Below, piece after piece: positions 56,578-64,000 of a stretch of 64,000 bases of DNA. The stretch is from contig NZ_AHCF03000003.1 of the NCBI RefSeq assembly GCF_000238275.3, forward strand, positions 186,001 to 250,000, written 5' to 3'. Made by a program: the position numbers and the translations under genes. The stretch comes from Pseudoalteromonas undina (GTDB taxonomy: Bacteria > Pseudomonadota > Gammaproteobacteria > Enterobacterales > Alteromonadaceae). The notes under the pieces were generated by a model. That model saw nothing but the letters and a program-made list of their open reading frames with translations. It ran no database searches and had not been told where the DNA came from. The number at the start of each line of letters is the position of its first letter. Position 1 is the first letter of the stretch.

Positions 56578-57810
56578 CTAAACCACTTTATTACGACCCG
56601 ACTCTTTGGCTTTGTAGAGCTTTAAGTCGGCTTGTTTTAATAGTTCGTCAATTTGATAGGTTTCACTGTGGCTGAAGCCTATCGATAACGTAAACTTGAT
56701 GTTTGCTTGACTGAATTCATGACTGTTAAGCTCAATAAAAAGCCTGAAGCTCTCTAGTCGTTTTAGCGCTTCCTGTTCGGTTAGCTCAGTAAAAAATACC
56801 GCGAATTCTTCTCCGCCTAAACGGGCAACCAATTGGTTTTCAAAATATTTATTAAAGCATATCGCAAGCCCTTTAAGCACTTCATCTCCGGCATCATGGC
56901 CATAGGTATCATTAATAGCTTTAAAATGGTCAATATCAAGCATAGCTAACATGGCTGGTGCTTTTGCTTTTTTAAACTGCTTTAATGACTTATTAGCCTC
57001 TTCAAAAAAGTAACGGCGATTAGGGAGTTTAGTTAAATAGTCAGTATTGGCTTGGCGCTTTATAGTTTCGATATGCTCTAGCATATCGACGTTTTGGCTT
57101 AACCTGCAGTAAAATTCTTCACTATTAAAAGGTTTATACAAGTAGTCATTTGCCCCATTTTTTAAAAATAAGGCAGACAAATTAGACGATGTAGCGCCTG
57201 AGATACCAATAATAGCTTTTTCGTCATTACTATAAATGCGCCTAATTTCATTACACAGCTCAATACCGCCCATATTAGGCATTTCTTTATCTATGATAAT
57301 CACAGAGATGTCAGGGGTATTTTCAAGCTCTTTAAGTGCCTCTAGGCCATCGGCTGCTTGTAATATTTGGTATTTATGACGTGTTAATAAATTACAAATA
57401 TATTGGCGTGTAGACGCTGAGTCATCAACAACCAGTACTTTAACTTGCTTATTGCGAGGTAGGCGATAAAGCTGCTTTTCTAAATATTCGTAAGCTTGTT
57501 TATTGCCTTTGATAATGTAATCAATAATAGGGTACTTTTCGACGGTGTCGCGAGTTTGATTATCGATATTGCCAGTCATAACAATGGTAGGGATATCTGC
57601 TGCAATCGTGCAGGGAACCGCTTCCCCTTGCGGGGCATCAGGCAATATAAAATCAACGACTGCGCAAAAATAAGCATGTTTACTTATTAGCTCTTTAGTC
57701 TCAGCCAGCGACTGGGCAATATCAACTTCATAGCCAATTTTTTGCGCGATATGCTTTTGCACTCGCGCAATAGTGGGGGTGTCTTCAACAATAAGTATTC
57801 TGTGCGTCAC
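56578..57810 (-). CDS. Double-receiver diguanylate cyclase (REC-REC-GGDEF)
   Basis: 410 residues. Two receiver domains: the first (about 3-120) with VVDFILPD as the Asp region, the second (about 125-245) with VLVVDDSASTRQYI and IIIDKEMPNMGG. The GGDEF domain (about 255-405) has LAMLDIDHFKAINDTYGH, HDAGDEVL and an intact GGEEF in ARLGGEEFAVFF. The residues before the active site (FENQLVAR) lack RxxD, so the usual c-di-GMP inhibitory site is absent. No partner kinase is adjacent. Confidence 0.93.
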   Translation of the reverse strand: MTHRILIVEDTPTIARVQKHIAQKIGYEVDIAQSLAETKELISKHAYFCAVVDFILPDAPQGEAVPCTIAADIPTIVMTGNIDNQTRDTVEKYPIIDYIIKGNKQAYEYLEKQLYRLPRNKQVKVLVVDDSASTRQYICNLLTRHKYQILQAADGLEALKELENTPDISVIIIDKEMPNMGGIELCNEIRRIYSNDEKAIIGISGATSSNLSALFLKNGANDYLYKPFNSEEFYCRLSQNVDMLEHIETIKRQANTDYLTKLPNRRYFFEEANKSLKQFKKAKAPAMLAMLDIDHFKAINDTYGHDAGDEVLKGLAICFNKYFENQLVARLGGEEFAVFFTELTEQEALKRLESFRLFIELNSHEFSQANIKFTLSIGFSHSETYQIDELLKQADLKLYKAKESGRNKVV

Positions 57811-57895
57811 GTGGCAGCCTGTTTAAATTTTGCAAAAATGTTTGCTTATACAAGTTGTAACTGCTAAAACGCCAAAAAGCAACTATTGTAATGAC

Positions 57896-58270
57896 TTATA
57901 GATTGTCTGCCTCAGAGTAATAATCTTGACTGATTGGTGTTGGCCCTGAAATTTTTGAGCGACCAAATAATGTATGAAATTTTGTTTTGCAGGTTGTTAA
58001 CTTTAAGTATTTAACCCATGCTCGCTCTATGGGGTTGCTTGGCTCTACTATGCCACTAACCGCATTTACAAATTGTTGCTGATGTTCGTTTTGTGGCTCA
58101 ACTGCTTTGTTATACAAGCTTTTTAAAACAACACCGTGCTGTTCTAAAATACTTGCCTCTAACAGGGTAAAGTGTCCGCTGCGACTAAATCCGCGTGGAA
58201 AGTTTTGATCATCATAAAACTGACGTTGACTAACAAATGCTTGACGAAGTAGTGAAATATCATTGCTCAT
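57896..58270 (-). CDS. maoP: Macrodomain Ori organization protein MaoP (DUF413, YifE-like)
   Basis: 124 residues from the ATG at 58270, preceded by GAGGGT; a longer frame to 58384 would overlap hdfR and lacks support. FYDDQNFPRGFSRSGHFTLL and EASILEQHG match E. coli MaoP/YifE (FDNKHYPRGFSRHGDFT), as do RAWVKYLKLT and FHTLFG. MaoP with its maoS site insulates the Ori macrodomain in E. coli. The divergent partner hdfR is the same as in E. coli, which strengthens the call. Whether maoS is present in the 89-base gap is untested. Confidence 0.92.
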   Translation of the reverse strand: MSNDISLLRQAFVSQRQFYDDQNFPRGFSRSGHFTLLEASILEQHGVVLKSLYNKAVEPQNEHQQQFVNAVSGIVEPSNPIERAWVKYLKLTTCKTKFHTLFGRSKISGPTPISQDYYSEADNL

Positions 58271-58359
58271 AGCTGTACCCTCATACCAATTATTAGCTGG
58301 AGTATGGTACATAATCGCTATTTTTTTAAACAAAAAATTTTTATCGTGAGGATAAAAAA

Positions 58360-59229
58360 TTGGACATAGATTTATTAAAAACATTTGTTGAAGTGGTGCG
58401 TACTCGCCATTTTGGTAAAGCGGCAGAAAACCTATACATAACGCAGTCTGCAGTGAGTTTTCGAATTCGTCAATTAGAGCAGGGCTTAGGCGTAAATTTA
58501 TTTATTCGCCAGCGCAATAATATTCAACTCACCGCCCCTGGTGAGCGCTTGTTGCCGCATGCTCAAATGATTATTACTGGAATGCAAAGGGCCAAAGTGG
58601 ATGTTGCACTTGCAGATAATATGCATAAGCAAATCAGCTTGGCTGGGACTCCTAATATTTGGGATGCGTTTTTACAGTTTGGTATTACAAATATAGTATC
58701 GGCTATGCCCGGTGTATCTTTGGTGGCAGAGGTAAAAGCACAACAAGAGAGCACTCGATTACTATTAGAGCGCACCCTTGATCTAGCCATTTTATTTGAT
58801 CCACCAAAAGTAGACGAACTCGTTGTTGAACGAATTTGTGAACTACCTATTATTCCGGTTAGTGGCTACGACACCGCAACAGGCGATAACTTTTTTGATA
58901 ATCAATATGTTTATGTTGATTGGGGAACTACGTTTTCTCTTTGGCATGCCCGTCAATTTACCGGTAAAACGCCGCCTTATTTTAGAACCAGTACCGGACG
59001 TATAGCGCTTGATTTAATACTGCAATGTGGCGGTAGTGCGTTTATTCCACAGGTATTAGTTAAAGATCATTTAGAAAAAGGCGAACTTTTTCATGTAAAA
59101 GGGGTAGAAAATACGTCAAGAGATGTATTTGTTGCCTATCATAGAGATAACGAACAGAAAGAGTTAATAGAAACTCTGGTTAATTTGCTGTCGCAAATGA
59201 CACCGAGTTTATTGAAACAAAGTAAGTAG
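58360..59229 (+). CDS. hdfR: LysR-family regulator HdfR
   Basis: 289 residues from a TTG at 58360 behind GAGGATAAA. The winged-helix start MDIDLLKTFVEVVRTRHFGK and AAENLYITQSAVSFRIRQLE match E. coli HdfR nearly residue for residue, followed by a LysR substrate domain. HdfR represses flagellar flhDC in E. coli; targets here are unknown. It is divergent from maoP, and LysR regulators usually act on such a neighbour. Confidence 0.92.
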   Translation: MDIDLLKTFVEVVRTRHFGKAAENLYITQSAVSFRIRQLEQGLGVNLFIRQRNNIQLTAPGERLLPHAQMIITGMQRAKVDVALADNMHKQISLAGTPNIWDAFLQFGITNIVSAMPGVSLVAEVKAQQESTRLLLERTLDLAILFDPPKVDELVVERICELPIIPVSGYDTATGDNFFDNQYVYVDWGTTFSLWHARQFTGKTPPYFRTSTGRIALDLILQCGGSAFIPQVLVKDHLEKGELFHVKGVENTSRDVFVAYHRDNEQKELIETLVNLLSQMTPSLLKQSK

Positions 59230-59296
59230 TCGTTAAGCGGTATATTTTAGATGTTATTTTGATTTCAGATTTAATGCAGTTTTATTAACTTAAAAA

Positions 59297-59328
59297 GACA
59301 AAAATGTGTCCTTTGTAATATTTTTGTC
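59297..59328. promoter_or_regulatory. Inverted repeat upstream of the porin gene
   Basis: GACAAAAAT (59297-59305) and its exact complement ATTTTTGTC (59320-59328) lie 14 bases apart, about 65-95 bases before the porin start. Position and lack of a GC-rich stem favour a protein-binding site. The regulator is unknown. Confidence 0.4.
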
Positions 59329-59392
59329 ATTTAGTGGTGACACACTGCTGCTGTTTTAAAAATTAGTCTATTGTGATTATCGAGGAAATAAC

Positions 59393-60322
59393 ATGAAATT
59401 TGCAAAATCGAGCTTATGCTTAGCCTTACTTAGTGGTTTATCTTTTAATGCGCTTGCAGAAGTAGACATTTACGGTAAAGCGAATGTAACCGTTCAATCA
59501 TCTGACGATGGTGAAGGGTCGTTTACTGAAATTAAAAGTAATGCATCTCGTTTCGGACTTAAAGGGTCTGAAAAAATTTCAGACGGTTTAGAAGCTGTTT
59601 ATAAGTTTGAATTTCAGGTTGATGTGTCGGATGCTGACTCAAAAGGCGATAAAGATAATATTTCAGCACGTAATCAATATGTAGGTTTTAAAGGTTCATT
59701 TGGTCAGGTAGTAATAGGCCGTAACGATACAGCGCTAAAGCAGGCGCAAGGTAAACTTGATTTATTTAATGACCTTGAAGGTGATATTAAAAACACTTTT
59801 AAAGGTGAAAACCGCTTAGGTAACTCAGTATCTTACGCTTCAAACTCATATGAAGGCTTTAAAGTATTAGCTTCATTTATTGCAGAAGATGATAAAGATG
59901 CCAAAAATGGTTACTCAGTGGCGTTAACTTATGGTGATGCTGGCCTTAAAAAGAGCGCTGTATATGCTGCTGTTGCTGCTGATAGTGAAGTAAATGGTTA
60001 CGACGTAGTACGTGCAACAGTTCAAGGTAAAATTGAAGACTTTAGACTTGGTGCAATGTACCAAACACAAGAAAAAGTAGACGGTAGCGCTGAAGCTGAC
60101 GGTTACTTAGTGAATGCAGCTTACCTAATGGGTAGCAACACTTTTAAAGTGCAATATCAAACAATGGATTTTGATGACAGCGATGATAAAAGTGCAGTAT
60201 CGGTAGGTGTTGATCACAAGCTAAACAAAAATCTTAAGGTGTTTGGCTTTTACTCAAGTTTTGATATGGACAACAACGTTGACCAAGATTACCTAGGTTT
60301 AGGTATGGAATATAAGTTTTAA
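59393..60322 (+). CDS. Gram-negative porin
   Basis: 309 residues with a signal peptide (LCLALLSGLSFNALA, cleavage before EVDIYGKANV). The mature protein is a beta-barrel: the conserved ASRFGLKGSEKISDGLEAVY, RNQYVGFKGSFGQVVIGRND and the C-terminal GMEYKF ending in Phe. Rich in Asp/Lys, as in general diffusion porins of Alteromonadales. Expected to form trimeric pores in the outer membrane. A ribosome site GAGGAAA precedes the ATG, and a palindromic terminator follows. Confidence 0.93.
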   Translation: MKFAKSSLCLALLSGLSFNALAEVDIYGKANVTVQSSDDGEGSFTEIKSNASRFGLKGSEKISDGLEAVYKFEFQVDVSDADSKGDKDNISARNQYVGFKGSFGQVVIGRNDTALKQAQGKLDLFNDLEGDIKNTFKGENRLGNSVSYASNSYEGFKVLASFIAEDDKDAKNGYSVALTYGDAGLKKSAVYAAVAADSEVNGYDVVRATVQGKIEDFRLGAMYQTQEKVDGSAEADGYLVNAAYLMGSNTFKVQYQTMDFDDSDDKSAVSVGVDHKLNKNLKVFGFYSSFDMDNNVDQDYLGLGMEYKF

Positions 60323-60350
60323 CTAAACCTCAGTTAAAACACTCCCTTTT

Positions 60351-60380
60351 AACCGCACTCAGCTGAGTGCGGTTTTTTTT
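60351..60380 (+). terminator. Terminator after the porin gene
   Basis: AACCGCACTCAGCTGAGTGCGGTT is a perfect 24-base palindrome followed by a run of T. It separates the porin from the cobalamin riboswitch downstream. Confidence 0.92.
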
Positions 60381-60412
60381 GCTTTAAATTATTTACTTAT
60401 CTGCGCATAATA

Positions 60413-60496
60413 GCCAAGCATTTGGAATGAGGTGAAACTCCTCAACTATACCCGTAACTGTAATCAGTTTTACTGTAAGTCAGATACAAGTGCCTT
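60413..60496 (+). promoter_or_regulatory. Cobalamin (AdoCbl) riboswitch
   Basis: The conserved elements are in order: AGGTGAAACTCC (60430-60441), ACCCGTAACTGTAA (near 60450-60463), then AAGTCAGATACAAGTGCC (60477-60494), which includes the B12 box (AGTCAG...TGCC). It lies about 90 bases before btuD. Outer helices cannot be drawn with certainty, so the ends are approximate. B12-dependent repression of the btuDC-cobQ-cobO cluster is inferred; no terminator is apparent, suggesting translational control of the TTG start. Confidence 0.85.
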
Positions 60497-60583
60497 AAAA
60501 CTTCATATAACGAGCGGGTTAACTCATTTTCTTTTTGGTACTTGTGGTACTGAGTGTGGGTTTTCCCTGCCTAGGATAATTTT

Positions 60584-61396
60584 TTGCACACTCAAACCGC
60601 TAAAAAAACTGCACTTCTAACCGTTAATAATGTCTCTTGGCGAGTGGGTAACACCTTAATCCTTGAGCAAATTAATTTGAGTATTGAGCGTGGCAAGTTT
60701 GTTGGCTTAATTGGTCCTAATGGTGCGGGAAAATCGAGTTTACTGCGTTGCTTGTATCGATTTAATCAGCCGTCAGCGGGAGAGGTTAAATTTAATAACA
60801 CCGATATTTGGCAACTAAAAAGCGAAGACTACGCCAAGCAAGTTGCCGTTGTGCTACAAGAAACACCGTCGCAATTTAACCTCTCGTTATTCGATGTTGT
60901 GGCTCTAGGGCTTACGCCACATAAAACGCTATTCAGTTCGACCACCCAAGCAGATAAACAAAAAATAGCTCAGGCTATTAGCCATGTGGGGCTTGAATCT
61001 CATAGTACTCAATTATTTGATTCGCTATCTGGCGGTGAAAAGCAACGAGCCTTTATTGCCCGCGCTATTGTGCAGCAACCGCAACTTCTTATTATGGATG
61101 AACCAACTAGTCACCTTGATGTGAAATATCAAATTCAACTGATGGAGCTGGCTAAATCTCTAGGGATCACGGTATTTGCGTCATTTCATGACTTAAATTT
61201 AGCTGCTGCTATGTGTGATGAGTTAGTGGTTATTAAAAATGGAAAAGTTGTTGATGCAGGTAAGCCAAATAAAGTGGTCACTGAGCAGATGCTGGATGAG
61301 GTGTTTGGCGTTTGTGCACAAGTGAGCACTCACCCTCAATCAGCAGCTTCGGGTGAGGCTATTCCTTATATTACTTATTATTATGGATACCAATAA
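60584..61396 (+). CDS. btuD: Cobalamin ABC transporter ATPase (BtuD-like, FecE family)
   Basis: 270 residues from a TTG at 60584 with AGGA about eight bases upstream. Walker A GPNGAGKSSLL, signature LSGGEKQRAFIARAIVQQPQ, Walker B LLIMDEPTSHLD and the switch His in ASFHDLNLAAAM are intact. Sequence alone fits heme, siderophore or B12 importers; the upstream cobalamin riboswitch and downstream cobQ/cobO point to B12. It overlaps the permease start slightly. The substrate-binding BtuF is not in the window. Confidence 0.88.
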   Translation: MHTQTAKKTALLTVNNVSWRVGNTLILEQINLSIERGKFVGLIGPNGAGKSSLLRCLYRFNQPSAGEVKFNNTDIWQLKSEDYAKQVAVVLQETPSQFNLSLFDVVALGLTPHKTLFSSTTQADKQKIAQAISHVGLESHSTQLFDSLSGGEKQRAFIARAIVQQPQLLIMDEPTSHLDVKYQIQLMELAKSLGITVFASFHDLNLAAAMCDELVVIKNGKVVDAGKPNKVVTEQMLDEVFGVCAQVSTHPQSAASGEAIPYITYYYGYQ

Positions 61397-62408
61397 TATG
61401 ACGGTTTTTTCTAACCATACCGTTGCATTAATCGCTGCGCTACTATGCGCACTATTAAGTTTATTTATTGCACTGAGTTTTGGTGCGGCACCCACGTCGC
61501 TCGCTGATGTTTACCAAAGCTTAACCTTTTCAAACGAGGCTTCATTTACCAGCCGTATTATTATTGAATTAAGAATGCCACGTACTTTACTGGCTTTTTT
61601 AGCTGGGAGTGGCTTAGCGATTGCAGGTTTAATACTACAAACAGTCACCCGTAACCCCTTAGCAGATCCTTATTTATTTGGTATTTCGTCCGGCGCTTCA
61701 TTAGGTGTGGTTATACTAATGTCTTTTGTGGGAGCTGGGGCGGGTATAGCGCTATCTGGGGCGGCATTAACCGGTAGTTTAGTGGCGATGGGATTATTAA
61801 TTTTAATTGCTGGCAGCCAGCGTAATGCCCAAGTTGAATCGATGTTATTGGCGGGGGTAGCCCTATCATTTTTATTTAGTGCTTTTACTAGTTTGCTACT
61901 TTATTGGAGCGATCCACAAGCGGTCGCGGCTATTTTATTTTGGACTTTAGGTAGTTTTGCTAAAGCACAGTGGCAGTCGCTGCTGTTACCTGTCTTAGTC
62001 ATTATAGTTTGTACAATAATCATGTTGGGTTTTAGGCGCCAGCTTAATGCCATGTTGTTAGGCGATGAAAGTGCGACAACGCTTGGCGTAAGAGTACATC
62101 GTTTTAGAATTTTAATGCTTATTTTAAGCTCGTTGATCACGGCCGTGTTAGTTGCCAACTGTGGTGGTATTGGTTTTGTTGGCTTGATGGTGCCACACAT
62201 AGTGCGCTTTTTTATCTCTCAAGGTAGCCGCGTTGGATTATTAATGACCGGGTTAGTCGGGGGAATATTTATGGTGTGGGTCGATGTGCTCGCTCGCTCA
62301 CTATTAAGTAATCAAGAGTTGCCAATCGGGGTGATCACGGCGGCTATCGGCAGTCTATTCTTTTTAAGTATATTGTATTTTCGTAAGCGCCAGCTGGTGG
62401 TTCAATAA
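61383..62408 (+). CDS. btuC: Cobalamin ABC transporter permease (BtuC-like, FecCD family)
   Basis: About 341 residues from the ATG at 61383, overlapping the btuD stop by 14 bases; an ATG at 61398 is an alternative, and a longer frame from 61353 is improbable. Nine to ten hydrophobic helices with [40 protein letters not shown] and [14 protein letters not shown], all hallmarks of FecCD/BtuC permeases. It pumps B12 across the inner membrane with BtuD and a binding protein. It ends one base into cobQ. Confidence 0.9.
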   Translation: MDTNNMTVFSNHTVALIAALLCALLSLFIALSFGAAPTSLADVYQSLTFSNEASFTSRIIIELRMPRTLLAFLAGSGLAIAGLILQTVTRNPLADPYLFGISSGASLGVVILMSFVGAGAGIALSGAALTGSLVAMGLLILIAGSQRNAQVESMLLAGVALSFLFSAFTSLLLYWSDPQAVAAILFWTLGSFAKAQWQSLLLPVLVIIVCTIIMLGFRRQLNAMLLGDESATTLGVRVHRFRILMLILSSLITAVLVANCGGIGFVGLMVPHIVRFFISQGSRVGLLMTGLVGGIFMVWVDVLARSLLSNQELPIGVITAAIGSLFFLSILYFRKRQLVVQ

Positions 62409-63889
62409 TGAAAACACTAATGGTACAAGGCACTACCTCAGATGCGGGTAAAAGCACCTTAGTTGCAGCGCTTTGCAGAGTGTTTGCCAATCAAGGTGTT
62501 AATGTTGCGCCGTTTAAACCGCAAAACATGGCGCTTAATAGTGCCGTAACTCACGATGGCGGTGAAATTGGTAGAGCCCAAGCATTACAAGCCGTTGCAG
62601 CAAAAGTAGCACCTGAAATAGACTTTAACCCGATATTACTCAAACCCAATAGTGATACCGGCGCGCAAGTTATTATTCATGGTAGGGCTATCAGCAATAT
62701 GGAAGCCGACTCTTACCATGACTATAAAAAAGTGGCTATGGAAGCGGTATTAACCTCGCATAATCGTTTAGCTAAACGCTTTGACTTATTGTTGGTTGAA
62801 GGGGCTGGTAGCCCAGCTGAAATTAACTTACGCGCAAACGATATCGCCAATATGGGCTACGCCGAAAAGGTCGATTGCCCGGTTATTATTATTGCTGATA
62901 TTGATAAAGGGGGTGTGTTTGCTCACTTAGTAGGGACTTTGGCGCTATTAAGCGAATCAGAGCAAGCACGGGTAAAAGGCTTTGTGATTAATCGTTTTCG
63001 TGGTGACATTAGCCTATTACAAGGCGGGTTAGATTGGCTTGAAGAGTACACAGGTAAACCTGTGTTAGGGGTGTTACCCTACCTACACGATTTAGCACTT
63101 GATGCCGAAGATGCCGTTGCCATAGATAATAATGTGACCGAAGCCAGCATTAATATTGCGGTGCTGCTAGTGCCTCATATTAGTAACCATACCGATTTTG
63201 ATGCACTGCGATTACACCCACATATAAATATAACCTATGTGCGCCATACTCAAACAATTCCTGATGTTGATTTAATTATTGTGCCTGGCAGTAAAAATGT
63301 ACTTAGCGATTTGGTATTTTTAAAAAATGAAGGCTGGGATCAGCAAATAAAACGCCATTTACGCTATGGTGGCAAAGTATTGGGTATTTGCGGCGGTATG
63401 CAAATGCTAGGTAATACGATTTGTGACCCTAATGCGGTGGAATCATCATTAGGGCAAATAGCTGGGTTAGCGCTTAGCGATTTTGATACGTTATTGGGTG
63501 AGCAAAAAGTGCTAAGCCAAGTAAATGCAATACTCAATTTAAACCAGCAGCAGGTTGCTTGTCAGGGTTACGAAATACATGCTGGGATCAGTAAAGGTCA
63601 AGCGCTCAACAAACCACTTATTCGCTTTAACAAACACCCAAATGGCTTTGAAACTGATGGTTTTATTAGTGATGATAATGCTATTGCTGGTACTTATTTA
63701 CATGGCTTATTTGACAACGCAGCCGCTACAGAACTGCTATTAAAGTGGCTAAAACCAGACAGTGAAATTAGTGCTATCAGCATCAATGAACATCGCGAGC
63801 GCCAGCTAGAACGCCTCGCTGAAATGTGCCAAACACATTTAAACATTGAACAAATTATTAAAATTTACCAAGGACATAACAATGACTGA
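62408..63889 (+). CDS. cobQ: Cobyric acid synthase
   Basis: 493 residues. The N-terminal synthetase P-loop is [20 protein letters not shown]; the body shows [13 protein letters not shown] and [20 protein letters not shown]. The glutaminase part has the nucleophile Cys in [14 protein letters not shown] and the His in GTYLHGLFD. It amidates adenosylcobyrinic acid diamide at four carboxylates with glutamine and ATP. The start overlaps btuC by one base and the end overlaps cobO by eight. Confidence 0.97.
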   Translation: MKTLMVQGTTSDAGKSTLVAALCRVFANQGVNVAPFKPQNMALNSAVTHDGGEIGRAQALQAVAAKVAPEIDFNPILLKPNSDTGAQVIIHGRAISNMEADSYHDYKKVAMEAVLTSHNRLAKRFDLLLVEGAGSPAEINLRANDIANMGYAEKVDCPVIIIADIDKGGVFAHLVGTLALLSESEQARVKGFVINRFRGDISLLQGGLDWLEEYTGKPVLGVLPYLHDLALDAEDAVAIDNNVTEASINIAVLLVPHISNHTDFDALRLHPHINITYVRHTQTIPDVDLIIVPGSKNVLSDLVFLKNEGWDQQIKRHLRYGGKVLGICGGMQMLGNTICDPNAVESSLGQIAGLALSDFDTLLGEQKVLSQVNAILNLNQQQVACQGYEIHAGISKGQALNKPLIRFNKHPNGFETDGFISDDNAIAGTYLHGLFDNAAATELLLKWLKPDSEISAISINEHRERQLERLAEMCQTHLNIEQIIKIYQGHNND

Positions 63890-64000
63890 ATCAACAAACG
63901 ACAAGCACCAACAGCGCCAGCAAAAAGTAAAAGAACAAGTTGATGCTCGAGTAGCAGCGGCACAGCAAGAAAAAGGCATTTTTCAGGTTATTACTGGTAA
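63882..64000 (+). CDS. cobO: Cob(I)yrinic acid a,c-diamide adenosyltransferase (N-terminal part)
   Basis: 39 codons are visible before the window ends. [20 protein letters not shown], then [11 protein letters not shown], match the N-terminal helix and the lead into the P-loop of CobO/BtuR adenosyltransferases. AAGGA at 63870-63874 precedes the ATG, which overlaps the cobQ stop by eight bases. It attaches the adenosyl group to cobalt. The rest lies outside the window. Confidence 0.85.
   Translation, partial: MTESTNDKHQQRQQKVKEQVDARVAAAQQEKGIFQVITG

Noticed and set aside
57896..58384. Longer maoP frame starting at 58384
   Set aside because: It would overlap hdfR and its first 38 residues have no family match; the ATG at 58270 has GAGGGT and matches E. 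coli MaoP.
60432..60620. 62-codon plus-strand ORF beginning near the btuD leader
   Set aside because: It lies across the cobalamin riboswitch and overlaps btuD in another frame; the codons are dictated by the conserved RNA blocks, and there is no ribosome site.
1..64000. tRNA, rRNA, CRISPR, prophage or toxin-antitoxin loci
   Set aside because: No cloverleaf, array of spaced repeats, integrase/transposase or paired small toxin-antitoxin genes were seen on either strand.

Overview
The window is ordinary, gene-dense chromosome from a marine gammaproteobacterium of the order Alteromonadales, most likely Pseudoalteromonas. Grounds: moderately AT-rich DNA, protein families typical of Shewanella, Vibrio and Pseudoalteromonas (DUF3192, DUF3283, DUF3630, DUF4426, GGDEF/EAL proteins), and the gene orders yggS-proC-yggT-rdgB-hemW beside pilTU, gshB-yqgE-yqgF beside rsmE, tolC | nudF-yqiB-cpdA-yqiA-parE ... 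parC, and maoP | hdfR. I saw no rRNA, tRNA, CRISPR array, prophage or transposase gene.

Layout. 1-5 kb: the 5' end of rapA diverges from a PIN-PhoH gene, followed by a decayed HPt-domain remnant, a response-regulator diguanylate cyclase, a DUF3192 lipoprotein and a 2-hydroxyacid dehydrogenase. 5-13 kb: an acyltransferase, a DUF1289 protein, a periplasmic solute-binding-like protein, then DUF3283, GNAT and a 1501-residue propeller/PAS/GGDEF/EAL sensor. 13-20 kb: a voltage-gated-type K+ channel, a PatZ-like acyl-CoA synthetase/acetyltransferase, a SIMPL protein, an unknown protein and a DUF885 lipoprotein. 20-27 kb: the minus-strand hemW/rdgB/yggT/proC/yggS block, divergent from pilT-pilU. 27-31 kb: ruvX(yqgF), yqgE, gshB, rsmE, an unknown protein and a DUF350 membrane protein. 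31-37 kb: glnE, a MITE-like repeat, a TcpQ-like protein, an LpxL-type acyltransferase and tolC. 37-47 kb: nudF, yqiB, cpdA, yqiA, parE, a sorbosone-dehydrogenase-like gene, parC, plsC, rraB, zntB. 48-50 kb: a three-gene RimK operon (retropepsin-like protease, RimK, desuccinylase-like hydrolase). 50-59 kb: MscS-like channel, BamA/TamA-like protein, DUF3630, recQ, thioesterase, rarD, a REC-REC-GGDEF protein, maoP, hdfR. 59-64 kb: a porin, then a cobalamin riboswitch leading btuD-btuC-cobQ-cobO, the last cut by the window end.

Themes. Three c-di-GMP proteins (2485, 8387, 56578) and PilTU link the window to surface behaviour. The B12 cluster joins uptake (BtuDC) to amidation and adenosylation (CobQ, CobO) under one riboswitch. 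Both topoisomerase IV subunits are close together with one unrelated gene between them. The observations most worth a second look are the perfect inverted repeat resembling a Pho box before phoH, the HPt remnant, the degenerate GGDEF plus EVL variant in the giant sensor, the RimK operon, and the two copies of a palindrome-rich non-coding repeat. I found no convincing wholly new system; the RimK operon and the repeat family are the nearest candidates.
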